A stretch of DNA of 35,205 bases from Rhodoferax sp. GTDB lineage: Bacteria > Pseudomonadota > Gammaproteobacteria > Burkholderiales > Burkholderiaceae_C. Where the stretch lies: NCBI GenBank assembly GCA_018061265.1, contig JAGOUM010000030.1, forward strand, positions 1 through 35,205, written 5' to 3'. Positions 16,838 through 25,762 of the stretch are shown piece by piece. The notes beneath the pieces were generated by a model. The model was not told the DNA's origin and did not search any database. It worked only from the letters and a program-made list of their open reading frames with translations. The first letter of the stretch is position 1. Each line of letters begins with the position of its first letter. A program made the position numbers and the translations under genes.

Positions 16838-17593
16838 CTAACCGCGCCCGGCAAAAGGCATCTTGGTGGCCATCACGGTGTGAAACATCACGTTGGCACT
16901 CAATGGCAGGTTGGCCATGTAGAGCACCGATTGCCCAACGACGGCCACATCCATCACCGGCTCAACCATGATCTCGCCGTTGGCCTGCAAGATGCCAGCC
17001 TGCATGCGCTGTGTCATGTCGGTGGCGGCGTTGCCAATGTCGATCTGACCGACCGCAATGTCGTATTTACGGCCATCCAGCGAGGCCGATTTGGTCAGAC
17101 CGGTCACCGCGTGTTTGGTGGAACTGTAGGCAATCGAGTTGGGGCGCGGCGTGGTGGCAGAGATCGAGCCGTTGTTGATGATGCGTCCACCTTGCGGGCG
17201 CTGCGCCTTCATCACCCGAAACGCCTGGCGCAGGCACAAGAACATCCCGGTCAGGTTCACGTTGACGACGTTCTGCCACTGCGCCAGCGTCAGGTCCTCA
17301 AGCAGAACGCCCGGGGCGCTGATACCCGCATTATTGAACAACAGGTCAACCCGACCAAATTGACGTACAGCCGCATCGAACATGGCAATCACCGCGGCTT
17401 CGTCGGTCACATCTGTGGGCAAAACCAAGGTCCTGTCTCGCACGCCACCAAGTTCGGCGACCTGATGCAAAGGCTCCGCCCGACGTCCCGCCAGTACCAG
17501 CTGATAACCATCTGCCAACAGAGCCAATGCAACCGCTTTGCCAACGCCTGAACCGGCCCCGGTGACGATGGCCACTTTAGAGAAATCTGTCAT
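16838..17593 (-). CDS. Short-chain dehydrogenase/reductase (SDR)
   Basis: Predicted 251-residue classical SDR. The nucleotide-binding motif TGAGSGVG lies at residues 11-18, and the structural NNAG motif at 87-90. The active site shows Ser143 with Tyr156-X3-Lys160 (YSSTK). The arginines in AGRRAEP after strand 2 suggest preference for NADP(H). Substrate unknown; the neighbours give no clue. ATG 17593 follows AGGAAG by 9 bases, and the frame extension to 17752 overlaps rnr and lacks similarity. It starts 22 bases after the rnr stop, so is probably co-transcribed with it. Confidence 0.92.
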   Translation of the reverse strand: MTDFSKVAIVTGAGSGVGKAVALALLADGYQLVLAGRRAEPLHQVAELGGVRDRTLVLPTDVTDEAAVIAMFDAAVRQFGRVDLLFNNAGISAPGVLLEDLTLAQWQNVVNVNLTGMFLCLRQAFRVMKAQRPQGGRIINNGSISATTPRPNSIAYSSTKHAVTGLTKSASLDGRKYDIAVGQIDIGNAATDMTQRMQAGILQANGEIMVEPVMDVAVVGQSVLYMANLPLSANVMFHTVMATKMPFAGRG

Positions 17594-17615
17594 GTTGTTG
17601 TCTTCCTGGCAAAAA

Positions 17616-19847
17616 TCAGCTTCGCCGGCGCGATTTGGGACTTTTCGGCTTGGCGACCGTGGGGCGTCCTGTTTTGGCCGCAGCGGATTTGGCGCGTGTT
17701 GACCGGGGCGATGGCTCCGACGGCTTGCGGCCCCGGCGCGAAGGACTGGCACCGTCTGGTGTGAACTCTTTGTCTCTGGGCAAGGTTGGCAGGTTGAACT
17801 CGCCCTCTTGTATCAGCCGGAAATCAATCCGCCGACCATCCAGGTCCACCCGACTGACCTGGACCCGCACCCGTGTGCCCAACGCATAGCGGATTCCGGT
17901 GCGCTCGCCACGGAGTTCCTGGCGCGCTTCGTCAAAGCGGTAATATTCACCGCCAAGTTCAGTGATGTGAATGAGCCCCTCGACGTACATCGCATCAAGC
18001 GTGACAAACAAGCCAAAACTTGTCACCGAGCTGACCACCCCCGAGAACTCTTCCCCGAGGTGCTCCCGCATGTATTTGCACTTGAGCCACGCCTCTACGT
18101 CACGGCTGGCCTCATCGGCGCGACGTTCGTTGGCACTGCAATGCAACCCGGCTGCCTGCCAAGCCTGCATTTCGGCGCTTGGTTTGCGCGGCTTCTGTCC
18201 TGGTTGGGTGACCTTCGACGCGAGTGTTTTTTCCAATCGTTTCGACAACTTGGCGTGCGCTTCACCCGGGGTTGGCAAGGTCGGCAGGGCATACTTGGTC
18301 TTGGCCAGAATCGCCTTGATGACTCGGTGAACCAGCAAATCAGGATAACGGCGGATCGGACTGGTGAAATGGGTATAAGCCTCAAACGCCAGGCCAAAGT
18401 GGCCGCTGTTGATCGGGGTATAGATGGCTTGCTGCATCGAGCGCAACAACATGGCATGGATCTGCGCGGCATCAGGGCGGTCTTTGGTAGCCTTGGCAAT
18501 GGCCTGAAACTCCCCGGGGGACGGGTCATCACTGATCGTCTGGCCAACCCCGGTCACCTTGAGATAGTTTCGCAACACCTCTTTTTTCTCGGGGGTCGGG
18601 CCTTCATGAACCCGATAAAGGCCGGCATGTTTACTCTGAGCAATAAAGTCGGCACTGCAAACGTTGGCCGCAAGCATGGCCTCTTCAATCAGCTTGTGGG
18701 CATCATTACGAGTGCGTGGCACGATTTTTTCAATATGCCCTGCTTCATCACAGACGATCTGGGTCTCGACCGTCTCGAAGTCGACCGCGCCGCGGCGCTC
18801 CCTGGACTTGAGCAGGGCCTGGTAGACATCGTGCAAATTGAGCAAGTCCGTGACCCGCTCTTTGCGCTTGATGGCTTCAGGGCCGCGGGTATTGGCCAGA
18901 ATCGCCGCCACTTCGGTGTAGGTGAAACGTGCATGGCTGAACATCACCGCCGGGAAAAACTGGTAAGCCGTCACTTCGCCATCCTGCGACACCAGCATGT
19001 CACAAACCATGCACAGGCGCTCAACATCCGGATTGAGTGAACACAATCCGTTGGACAACTTTTCGGGCAGCATCGGGATGACCCGGCGCGGAAAATACAC
19101 ACTGGTGGCACGCTCGTAGGCATCAATGTCGATGGCAGAACCGTTTTCGACATAGTGGCTGACGTCGGCAATCGCAACCAATAATCGCCAGCCTGATTCG
19201 GCCGCCCTGCCCTTGCCAATTTTGACGGGCTCACAATAAACCGCGTCGTCAAAATCGCGGGCATCTTCACCGTCAATGGTGACCAATGGCACATCGGTCA
19301 GGTCAATACGCTGCAGTTTGTCAGTACCACGTACCGAGTCTGGCAGTGCCCGCGCCTGCTTCATGCAATTCTCGGAAAACTCGTGCGGCACGCTGTACTT
19401 GCGCACCGCGATCTCGATCTCCATGCCAGGGTCATCGATTTCGCCCAACACTTCCTTGATGCGACCGACCGGTTGACCAAACAGTGCGGGTGGCTCGGTG
19501 AGTTCAACCACCACCACCTGCCCGGGTCGCGCTGCGCCCGTGGCAGCTTTTGGAATCATCACATCCTGACCGTAACGCTTGTCTTCCGGCGCAACGATCC
19601 AGATGCCACTTTCCAGCAACAAGCGACCAATGATGATCTGACTGCTGCGCTCAATGATCTCCACCACACGACCCTCAGGTCGACCCTTGCGGTCACTGCG
19701 CACCACCCGCACCTTGACTCGGTCCTTGTGCAGCACCGCTCGCATTTCATTGGGCGGCAGGTAGATGTCGGCATCACCATCGTCACGGATGACAAACCCA
19801 TGACCATCGCGGTGGCCTTGAACCAGACCCTCAACTTCTGCCAGCAA
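17616..19847 (-). CDS. rnr: Ribonuclease R (3'-5' exoribonuclease), non-ATG start
   Basis: RNase II/RNB-family exoribonuclease that degrades structured RNA. In order it has a cold-shock-like domain beginning [14 protein letters not shown], a second OB region (EGRVVEI...GRLLLESG), the RNB catalytic domain with [13 protein letters not shown] carrying the metal-binding aspartates, a C-terminal S1 domain ([26 protein letters not shown]) and a Lys/Arg/Ser-rich tail. There is no ATG before residue 61 of the frame. TTG 19847 (LLAEVEG) is offered as the start; GTG 19925 lies inside the antisense of tRNA-Leu, and an AGAAAGG followed 6 bases later by ATC 19874 is also seen. The N-terminal winged-helix domain of the E. 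coli enzyme is absent, as I believe is common in this group. Confidence 0.92.
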   Translation of the reverse strand: MLAEVEGLVQGHRDGHGFVIRDDGDADIYLPPNEMRAVLHKDRVKVRVVRSDRKGRPEGRVVEIIERSSQIIIGRLLLESGIWIVAPEDKRYGQDVMIPKAATGAARPGQVVVVELTEPPALFGQPVGRIKEVLGEIDDPGMEIEIAVRKYSVPHEFSENCMKQARALPDSVRGTDKLQRIDLTDVPLVTIDGEDARDFDDAVYCEPVKIGKGRAAESGWRLLVAIADVSHYVENGSAIDIDAYERATSVYFPRRVIPMLPEKLSNGLCSLNPDVERLCMVCDMLVSQDGEVTAYQFFPAVMFSHARFTYTEVAAILANTRGPEAIKRKERVTDLLNLHDVYQALLKSRERRGAVDFETVETQIVCDEAGHIEKIVPRTRNDAHKLIEEAMLAANVCSADFIAQSKHAGLYRVHEGPTPEKKEVLRNYLKVTGVGQTISDDPSPGEFQAIAKATKDRPDAAQIHAMLLRSMQQAIYTPINSGHFGLAFEAYTHFTSPIRRYPDLLVHRVIKAILAKTKYALPTLPTPGEAHAKLSKRLEKTLASKVTQPGQKPRKPSAEMQAWQAAGLHCSANERRADEASRDVEAWLKCKYMREHLGEEFSGVVSSVTSFGLFVTLDAMYVEGLIHITELGGEYYRFDEARQELRGERTGIRYALGTRVRVQVSRVDLDGRRIDFRLIQEGEFNLPTLPRDKEFTPDGASPSRRGRKPSEPSPRSTRAKSAAAKTGRPTVAKPKSPKSRRRS

Positions 19848-19873
19848 GGCGCTGGTTTGCTTAATATTTTTGA

Positions 19874-19879
19874 TATACT
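19874..19879 (+). promoter_or_regulatory. Candidate -10 box (TATACT) for tRNA-Leu
   Basis: TATACT ends 18 bases before the mature tRNA 5' end, a sensible distance for a tRNA promoter. No good -35 is seen at 16-18 bp (TTGCTT lies too near, at 11 bp). The box lies within the 5' region of the oppositely oriented rnr. Confidence 0.4.
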
Positions 19880-19897
19880 GCCTTTCTTTCCTGAGAT

Positions 19898-19982
<85 letters not shown>

Positions 19983-20220
19983 TCTCCTCCAGTGAATTCC
20001 CCGTTTCGGGGATATCCAGAGGACAGTGGTTACAAACATCAGTCAGGCTCATGCCCTGAGTTTAATCCACACACCCAACGGCGTTCATCCAGGCTATTCG
20101 AGTCATTTTTTGACTTCTCGCCTGCACTTAGAGTCTGCTTCGTCGGACGCCAGCCCATGCAGTAGTCGCTGAAACTCTCCGATTTGGCACGTCAAACTCC
20201 TGTATTGGGAAAAAGGACTC
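19983..20220. other. Intergenic stretch after tRNA-Leu
   Basis: A small stem-loop TCCCCG-TTT-CGGGGA at 19998-20012 just after the tRNA may mark its 3' processing or termination region, although no T-run follows. I see no gene in the rest; frames here only translate tRNA sequence or lack a ribosome binding site. Confidence 0.5.
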
Positions 20221-20715
20221 CTAGCCCAGCGCCACATAACGTTCGGCACGGGCTGCATTGAGCACCTCAGGCGCAGCGCAGGCCAGCATGTCGGCCGGTG
20301 AAGCATCAGCCAGCCACGGATTGGGCAGTGCGAACCAGTTGGCTATTTCCCAGTCATCGAGAGCGACTACCAACTCTGCGAGCACATCAGCGAGTGCCGC
20401 CTGCAGGCTCATGTCCACGGTGTTGAACTGAAACAGTGGCAACCATATCTTGCCCTGCCATTGCAGGCTGACGACCTGGCGTTTGACGATATATCCCGCC
20501 AGGGTATGGACCAGCGAGCTTGCCCGCAAGCGCCACATTGTTGCCACCTCCTGCGCGCGCGCCAGACCACCACTGGGCCTGTAAGCGTCAAGCATGGCGA
20601 TGAACTGCTGGTTGGACTGCCACTCGCGCCCTGACTCGGTCAGCGTATTGTGAACGCTGTAGTCAGGCGGCTTGTGGACCACGCCTGAGCGTACCAGGGC
20701 AACATCGACTTGCAT
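20221..20715 (-). CDS. Hypothetical protein with ParS/Xre-antitoxin-like C-terminus
   Basis: Predicted 164-residue soluble protein. The N-terminal and middle parts (ESGREWQSNQQFIAMLD, GGLARAQEVATMWR, then a Trp-rich strand region) are not a family I can name. The last 50 residues (ALDDWEIANWFALPNPWL...SPADMLACAAPEVLNAARAE) resemble the toxin-binding domain of MbcA/ParS/Xre antitoxins (DUF2384-like). No RES-type toxin gene is next to it. ATG 20715 is preferred to GTG 20847: the GTG lies in a hairpin, and a promoter-like element with the shared dyad (20750-20792) would start transcription near 20743. The Crp-type gene lies upstream in the same direction. Confidence 0.65.
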   Translation of the reverse strand: MQVDVALVRSGVVHKPPDYSVHNTLTESGREWQSNQQFIAMLDAYRPSGGLARAQEVATMWRLRASSLVHTLAGYIVKRQVVSLQWQGKIWLPLFQFNTVDMSLQAALADVLAELVVALDDWEIANWFALPNPWLADASPADMLACAAPEVLNAARAERYVALG

Positions 20716-20749
20716 TGGATTGGACACGAGAACTTTCAGAGTTGACTCG

Positions 20750-20792
20750 AGGGTAACGCTGCACCAGACGGTGGTCTGTGCGCTTGTTAACG
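20750..20792 (-). promoter_or_regulatory. Dyad + -10 element, site G (upstream of ParS-tailed gene)
   Basis: Read along the gene, the core is CGTTAACAAGCGCACA followed by GAC (GTCTGT at 20774-20779 on the plus strand), then 18 bases, then TACCCT at 20755-20750. The distal half is degenerate while the proximal half is perfect. Predicted +1 is near 20743, 28 bases before ATG 20715. Confidence 0.5.
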
Positions 20793-20841
20793 CACGTTGT
20801 GCACAGCCCGTGGCTGCCGGTGTCGCTGTTGCAGACTCACG

Positions 20842-20859
20842 AAGCACCGTCAGGTGCTT
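20842..20859. terminator. Short stem-loop downstream of the Crp-type gene
   Basis: AAGCACC at 20842-20848 and GGTGCTT at 20853-20859 pair around GTCA, 41 bases after the Crp-type stop. A T-run follows only on the plus strand, so its role for the minus-strand genes is uncertain. Confidence 0.3.
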
Positions 20860-20899
20860 TTGAATCGCCCCTCAAGCACCGAATCCAGGCGTTAGCCAC

Positions 20900-21625
20900 C
20901 TAGCCGGTGCGCCTCTCACAGTACACGTCACTAAGGAGGCGATCCAGCTCCTTCTTGACCACCCCGTAACATTCACACACCCCGGACTCCAAGCCGGCGC
21001 GGCTCAGCACGCTGATGTGGCCGCGCCGGTAACGGATGTAGCCCGCGGCCTGCAGTCGTCCGGCGGCATCGGTCACACTCTCGCGGCGCACCCCCAGCAT
21101 ACTGGCCACCAGCTCCTGCGTCATCACCAGCTCATGTTCGGGCAGGCGGTCCAGCGTCAGCAGCAGCCAGCGGCACAACTGCTGCTCCACCGAATGATGG
21201 CGGTTACACACTGCGGTTTGCGCCATCTGCGTCATCAGCGCCTGGGTGTAGCGCAGCAGCAGGCGTTGCAGTGCCCCGGCCTTGTTGAACTCCTGCTTGA
21301 GACTGTGGCGGTCCAGTCGCCAGGCGTGACCCGCTGTTTGCACCACCGCCGAGCTGGAGGTTGTGTCGCCCCCCATAAAAAGCGATACCCCCACAACACC
21401 CTCATTGCCAACACCGGCGGTCTCGGCTGAAGCACCCGACTCGGTCACATAGTGCAGCGAGACGATGGCCGTGGTTGGAAAGTAGGCGTGGCGCATCTGA
21501 CCACCAGGCTCATACAGCATCTGCCCCAGCGGAAGTGGCACCAGCTCCAGCTGGCCGCTCAACTGCTGTAAATCGGAGACTGGCAAGGCAGCCAGCAAAT
21601 GGTTTTGGTTTGGCGATGTGTTCAT
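20900..21625 (-). CDS. Crp/Fnr-family transcriptional regulator
   Basis: Predicted 241-residue regulator. Residues about 10-125 form a cyclic-nucleotide-binding-like beta barrel (MLYEPGGQMRHAYFPTTAIVSL, GNEGVVGVSLFMGG), but the cAMP phosphate-binding Arg motif of true CRP is not seen, so the ligand is unknown. A dimerisation helix leads to a winged helix-turn-helix at about 170-225. The recognition segment GVRRESVTDAAGRL keeps the Arg-Glu pair of CRP (R180, E181) but has Asp where CRP has R185, so the site should differ from TGTGA. ATG 21625 is 7 bases after the upstream REC-PAS stop, making them co-transcribed. It is my candidate activator for the six dyads between 20.7 and 32.3 kb. Confidence 0.88.
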   Translation of the reverse strand: MNTSPNQNHLLAALPVSDLQQLSGQLELVPLPLGQMLYEPGGQMRHAYFPTTAIVSLHYVTESGASAETAGVGNEGVVGVSLFMGGDTTSSSAVVQTAGHAWRLDRHSLKQEFNKAGALQRLLLRYTQALMTQMAQTAVCNRHHSVEQQLCRWLLLTLDRLPEHELVMTQELVASMLGVRRESVTDAAGRLQAAGYIRYRRGHISVLSRAGLESGVCECYGVVKKELDRLLSDVYCERRTG

Positions 21626-21632
21626 GATGGTT

Positions 21633-22448
21633 CTACGTGAGTAGCTCCAGCCCGACACCCCGGTAACCAACAAAACGACTGAGCCGGTCAAACATGGGCT
21701 CACCGCTGACCTGAAACATCTGCTGCTGCCCATCCGGGTTCTGGCGGTGCAGTACAAAGTCAAGTATGGGTTGCCGGTTGGTGATGATCTCCCGCAAGCG
21801 CATACGCTCCTCATCGTTCCAGCCGCTTGGCAGAGACAACTCAGACTTGCCTAACAAAGGGCTGACCTGAATTCCCAGCATCTCCAGCACCGGCCCGGAC
21901 ACTTTGGTGAACTGGCCGTTTTCATCCTGCTCCCAATACCAGTCGCACGCCAGATTCGTCAGACTGCGAAAGCGTGCCTCGCTCTCCCGCAGTTCGGCCG
22001 TGCGCTCGGCCACCTGGCATTCAAGCTCCTGGTTGTACTGACTGAGTTTTTTGTAAAGCAGGCGCACCTCGAGCATGTTGTGGATACGTGTCTTGACTTC
22101 CACCAGGTCAAATGGTTTGCTGATGAAGTCCTTGGCACCCGCATGCAGCGCCTGCAGTTTGTGGCCTGGCTGGGCCGTGAGCACAATCACCGGCAGGTAG
22201 CTGTCGGTGGTGCTGGTCTTAAGGCCCTCCATCACTGCAAAGCCGTCCATCACCGGCATCTGCAGGTCAAGCAAAATCAGGTCATACTGATTTTTGCGGT
22301 GCAGCGCGCAGACTTCTTCGGGCTTCATGGTGGATGACAGGTGGGTGTAGCCCGCCTCGGTGAGCAACTGCAGCAACAGCTGCACATTGGCCGCCTGATC
22401 GTCGACGATCAGGATGCTGGCCCCCAGAATATCAATCGACAGATTCAT
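21633..22448 (-). CDS. Response regulator with REC and PAS domains
   Basis: Predicted 271-residue protein. REC domain at residues 11-125: acidic pair Asp16-Asp17, phospho-acceptor Asp61 in LLDLQMPVMDGF, Thr91 and Lys111 in ISKPFD. A coiled coil (about 128-160, LYKKLSQYNQELECQVAERTAEL) leads to a PAS domain (about 162-270, SEARFRSLTNLACDWYWEQDENG). There is no output domain, so it may act by protein contact, perhaps with the kinase encoded just upstream or the Crp-type protein encoded just downstream. The REC domain is a close paralogue of that at 24023-25762. ATG 22448 has an AAGG site 7 bases upstream. Confidence 0.9.
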   Translation of the reverse strand: MNLSIDILGASILIVDDQAANVQLLLQLLTEAGYTHLSSTMKPEEVCALHRKNQYDLILLDLQMPVMDGFAVMEGLKTSTTDSYLPVIVLTAQPGHKLQALHAGAKDFISKPFDLVEVKTRIHNMLEVRLLYKKLSQYNQELECQVAERTAELRESEARFRSLTNLACDWYWEQDENGQFTKVSGPVLEMLGIQVSPLLGKSELSLPSGWNDEERMRLREIITNRQPILDFVLHRQNPDGQQQMFQVSGEPMFDRLSRFVGYRGVGLELLT

Positions 22449-22479
22449 GGTGTGTACCTTTTTTGTTGTGATTTGTCAC

Positions 22480-22520
22480 GTTTTTGATAGCTTAAAACCT
22501 ATGGAGACTAAGCGCTGGAT
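22480..22520 (+). repeat. Interspersed short repeat, copy 3 (partial)
   Basis: TTTTTGATAGCTTAAAACC...ACTAAGCGCTGG resembles the 5' and core parts of the repeat at 16780. It runs over the stop codon of the histidine kinase gene (22508-22510). The adjacent GTGA-TTTG-TCAC at 22468-22479 is a small inverted repeat in the same gap. Confidence 0.5.
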
Positions 22521-23881
22521 GCCAGTTTGATACCAATTTGTTGGGACTCGGCGAGCTGCAGCTCAAACCAGAAAATACTGCCGACACCGGGCTGACTGCT
22601 GGCGCCAATGCTGCCTCCCATCATTTCCACCAGCCGCTTGCTCACGGTCAGGCCAATACCGGTGCCTTCATGGGCACCGGTTTCTTGACCCAGGCGGTTA
22701 AACGGCTGAAAAAGTTGTACCACTTGCTCAGGCGACAGACCCAAACCGGTGTCGTGCACGCTGACTCGCACTCGCGTGGGCGACTGCAATTGCCAGCGCA
22801 CATCGACACTGCCCTGTGGACGGTTGTATTTGATGGCGTTGGAGAGCAGGTTGATCAGCACCTGCCTGAGTCGACGCCGGTCGGCCCGAACCCAGCAGAC
22901 TTGCGCAAACTGTGGAAAATGCATCGCCATGCCACTGGCGTCGACATTGGGCGCAATCATCGTCTGGCAATCGGCGATCACCTCGGCCAGTGACTCGGTG
23001 GCCATGGTCAGCGCCAACTGTCCGGCCTCGATGCTGGCCAGGTCGAGAATCTCATTGACCAGAGTCAACAAATGCCAGCCGCCATGAATGATCTGGTCGA
23101 TCGATGATTTTTGCGCTGGCGTGGGTGGCGGGGTGCCCGCGTCCATCAGCTGGGCAAAACCCAGGATGGCATTGAGTGGTGAGCGCAGCTCATGGCTCAT
23201 GCTGGTCAGGAAATCAGACTTGGCGCGGTTGGCCTTGTCGGCCAACTGCTGGGAGCGCACCAGTTCCAGGTTTTTCTCATGCAATTTCTCATCCAGCTGC
23301 TTGCGCTCGGTGATGTCCTTGAGCATTACCCGCAAGACCGTGCTGTCGCTCATGGTGTACCCGATATTGGCTGCCAGGCTGACCCACAGGGTACTGCCAT
23401 CGCTGCGGGTCATCTGTAATTCGCAGCATTGCGGCTGGCCGGTGGCGCGCAGTGTCTGGGTGCAATACTGATAGAGGTTGTGCTGCGCATAAGGAATAAA
23501 GTGCGTCATCGCGCGTTTCACCAATGCACTGCGTGGCACCCCGAGCAGCGAAGACATGGTCAGATTGGCTTCCAGAATCTGGTCTTTGTCGGCCAGGGTG
23601 CAATAACCCACCGGCGCCAGGTCATACAGGTCAAAGTAGCGCTCGCGTGCCTGTTCCAGCTCCACCTGGACGCGTCGCAGTTCTTCGTTCTGCAGCTCAA
23701 GCTCCGTCTGGTGGACGCGCAGTTCATGAAACAGCAACGACACATCCCCAGGCGTCATTTCCTTGACCAAAACAGGTGGCAACGCGGGCAGCTCCGCCTG
23801 GCGGTCCTGGGCGCGTCGGCGTAACTGCTGCAAGGTGTGAACCGACAGGAGGCTCTCATCACTGAGCTTTGACTCGATCAT
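22508..23881 (-). CDS. PAS-domain sensor histidine kinase (soluble)
   Basis: Predicted 457-residue kinase with no membrane segment. After a coiled coil (about 50-85), a PAS domain spans about 80-195 (YDLAPVGYCTLADKDQILEANLTMSSLLG). The HisKA domain has phospho-acceptor His230 in SMSHELRSPLN. The HATPase domain shows the N box LLSNAIKYN, G1 DTGLGL and G2 GTGIGL. It has no receiver domain, so it should phosphorylate a separate regulator, most simply the REC-PAS protein encoded next. Its HisKA region is a near match to that of the hybrid kinase at 25759, pointing to duplication. ATG 23881 follows GGAG by 8 bases. Confidence 0.92.
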   Translation of the reverse strand: MIESKLSDESLLSVHTLQQLRRRAQDRQAELPALPPVLVKEMTPGDVSLLFHELRVHQTELELQNEELRRVQVELEQARERYFDLYDLAPVGYCTLADKDQILEANLTMSSLLGVPRSALVKRAMTHFIPYAQHNLYQYCTQTLRATGQPQCCELQMTRSDGSTLWVSLAANIGYTMSDSTVLRVMLKDITERKQLDEKLHEKNLELVRSQQLADKANRAKSDFLTSMSHELRSPLNAILGFAQLMDAGTPPPTPAQKSSIDQIIHGGWHLLTLVNEILDLASIEAGQLALTMATESLAEVIADCQTMIAPNVDASGMAMHFPQFAQVCWVRADRRRLRQVLINLLSNAIKYNRPQGSVDVRWQLQSPTRVRVSVHDTGLGLSPEQVVQLFQPFNRLGQETGAHEGTGIGLTVSKRLVEMMGGSIGASSQPGVGSIFWFELQLAESQQIGIKLASSA

Positions 23882-23979
23882 GGGCGTACTCCGTGGTTGG
23901 CCGATTGTGTTCTCTAATGGGTGTTGGCACGGCAGGGCAAGACATGTAGCGCAATAACTTCGTGTCGTTGGTTCGATAC

Positions 23980-24002
23980 ATTGCTACCTAACACATAGCA
24001 AT
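23980..24002 (-). terminator. Inverted repeat after the REC-GGDEF-EAL gene
   Basis: ATTGCTA (23980-23986) and TAGCAAT (23996-24002) pair perfectly around a 9-base loop, 20 bases beyond the stop at 24023 on the minus strand. It is AT-rich with no clear T-run; a weak terminator or processing site is possible. The surrounding gap (23882-24022) holds nothing else I can support. Confidence 0.35.
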
Positions 24003-24022
24003 TAACCACTGATAGGATTGAG

Positions 24023-25762
24023 CTAGAGCACATTTTGTTCATATAAATCGCACAAAACATCGGCGGCCTGGGCGGCTGCGAAGTAATGACCCTGAAAAGA
24101 GGTGCACCCTAGCTTGGCAAAGTATTCAAACTGCGCCGCAGTCTCGATGCCACCGGCCAGCACTGGCAGCGACAGACATGCGCCCAGCGCCACAATGGCC
24201 GTGGCAATGACCGCAACCCCCGTGTCCTGTAGCGCGGCCTGCACCATTGGCTGATCGACCTTGAGCCGGTTCAGCGGCAGGCGGCGCAGGTAGATCAGCG
24301 AGGCAAAACCAGCGCCAAAGTTGTCCAGGCTAAAACCCACACCCAAGGTGTGCAGCGCCTGCATTTTGGTGATCACGTCCTCAATGTCGTTACGCAGGGT
24401 GTCCTCAGTCAGTTCCAGCGTCAGTCGCTGCGCCGATGCACCACTGCCGCTCAGGGCCTGTGCGACCTGCTCAACAAAGTCCGTTTGTGCCAACTGCAGC
24501 GGCCCCACATTCACGGTCAAAGTCCAGTTGACACGTAGGGGGTCTTTGGCCCACAACAGCAATTGTGCGCAGGCACTCTTGAGCACCCAGCGCGCCAGTG
24601 GCAGGATCAGCTTGCTTTCTTCAGCCAGCGCCAGAAATTGAGCTGGCAACAACATGCCTTGTTTGGCATGGTTCCAGCGCAGCAGCGCCTCGGCTCCAAT
24701 GGGAACTCCGGCCGCATTGAGTTGCACCTGGTAAAACAAGACAAACTCCTCGGCGCGCAAGGCGTGGTGCAGGTCTTTGAGCAGGCGGTCTCGTGCGTAC
24801 AACTCGGCTTGCATGGCCGGGTCAAAAAGGCAAACCTGGTTGCGCCCGAGTGATTTGGCCCGGTACATGGCCAGGTCGGCCATCTTGAGCAGGTTGCTGG
24901 TGTTTTCGCCGTCGCCAAGAAAGGTGGCAATGCCGACACTGATGGTGCTGTCATAGGCATGACCATCGAGATCGTAGGTCTGCGCCAGGGTGGTCAGTAT
25001 TTGGTTGGCCACCTTCTGCGCCTGGTGGCTTGCATCGCGGGCGTCCTGACTCAGGCCACCCAGCAGCACCACAAACTCGTCTCCACCAAAACGCGCCACA
25101 CTGTCGCCTTCGCGCACACACTGCAAAAGGCGCTGGGCGGCTTGCTGCAGCAATACGTCGCCCACGTCGTGGCCGAGGGTGTCGTTGAGGGTTTTGAACT
25201 GGTCCAGGTCCATGAACATCAGCGCGCCGTGCTCAAGCGTCTGGGTCGAGCTCTGGCGGCCTTGTTTGAGTTGTTCGAGCAGCAGACGGCGGTTGGGCAG
25301 GCCGGTGAGTGCGTCGTGCAGCGCGTACGACTCCAGCGCCCCCACCGCATGCGCCAGTTTCTTGTAGAGCAGACGCACTTCCAGATGGTTCTTGATGCGG
25401 GCTTGCAGTTCGACCAGGTCAAAAGGTTTGACGATGAAGTCCTTGGCACCTGCTTTGAGCGCACGCAGCTTGTGTTTGGGATGCACGGTGATGGCCAGTA
25501 CCGGCATGTAGCCATCAGGCTCGATGTCGCGCAGCCCGGCCATCACTTCAAAGCCGTCCATACCCGGCATTTGCAAGTCCAGCAGGATCAGGTCGTAATG
25601 ATGTTTTTGGTGCAGCGCGCAGACCGCGAGGGGGTCGGTACAGGTATTGACCTTTTGATAACCCGCCTGCGCCAGCAAAAGTTGCAGCAACTGCACATTG
25701 GCGGGTTTGTCATCGACCACCAAAATCAAGGCATCCGACAGGTCGATCGGGGGGGCCATCAT
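24023..25762 (-). CDS. Response regulator with GGDEF and degenerate EAL domains
   Basis: Predicted 579-residue protein. REC domain at 10-125 with phospho-acceptor Asp62 (LLDLQMPGMDGF) and Lys112. GGDEF domain at about 145-310 with intact GGDEF at 226-230 and an inhibitory RxxD site (REGD) five residues before it, so it should make cyclic-di-GMP when phosphorylated. EAL domain at about 325-575: EAL at 358-360 is kept, but DDFGTG has become DNFGAG (Asn481) and AEGVET has become AGGIET (Gly537 for the catalytic Glu). Phosphodiesterase activity is therefore probably lost. ATG 25762 overlaps the hybrid kinase stop by four bases; that kinase is its likely partner. Confidence 0.93.
   Translation of the reverse strand: MMAPPIDLSDALILVVDDKPANVQLLQLLLAQAGYQKVNTCTDPLAVCALHQKHHYDLILLDLQMPGMDGFEVMAGLRDIEPDGYMPVLAITVHPKHKLRALKAGAKDFIVKPFDLVELQARIKNHLEVRLLYKKLAHAVGALESYALHDALTGLPNRRLLLEQLKQGRQSSTQTLEHGALMFMDLDQFKTLNDTLGHDVGDVLLQQAAQRLLQCVREGDSVARFGGDEFVVLLGGLSQDARDASHQAQKVANQILTTLAQTYDLDGHAYDSTISVGIATFLGDGENTSNLLKMADLAMYRAKSLGRNQVCLFDPAMQAELYARDRLLKDLHHALRAEEFVLFYQVQLNAAGVPIGAEALLRWNHAKQGMLLPAQFLALAEESKLILPLARWVLKSACAQLLLWAKDPLRVNWTLTVNVGPLQLAQTDFVEQVAQALSGSGASAQRLTLELTEDTLRNDIEDVITKMQALHTLGVGFSLDNFGAGFASLIYLRRLPLNRLKVDQPMVQAALQDTGVAVIATAIVALGACLSLPVLAGGIETAAQFEYFAKLGCTSFQGHYFAAAQAADVLCDLYEQNVL

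Noticed and set aside
17808-19040. 410-codon plus-strand frame
   Set aside because: It lies wholly inside rnr on the other strand, has no family similarity or ribosome binding site, and is a codon-bias shadow.
20127-20143. GTCTGCTTCGTCGGACG resembling the shared dyad
   Set aside because: Half-site sequence and spacing differ and no gene start lies at the right distance.
20716-20847. GTG 20847 as start of the ParS-tailed protein
   Set aside because: The codon is within a hairpin, lacks a ribosome binding site, and would put the predicted dyad promoter inside the gene.
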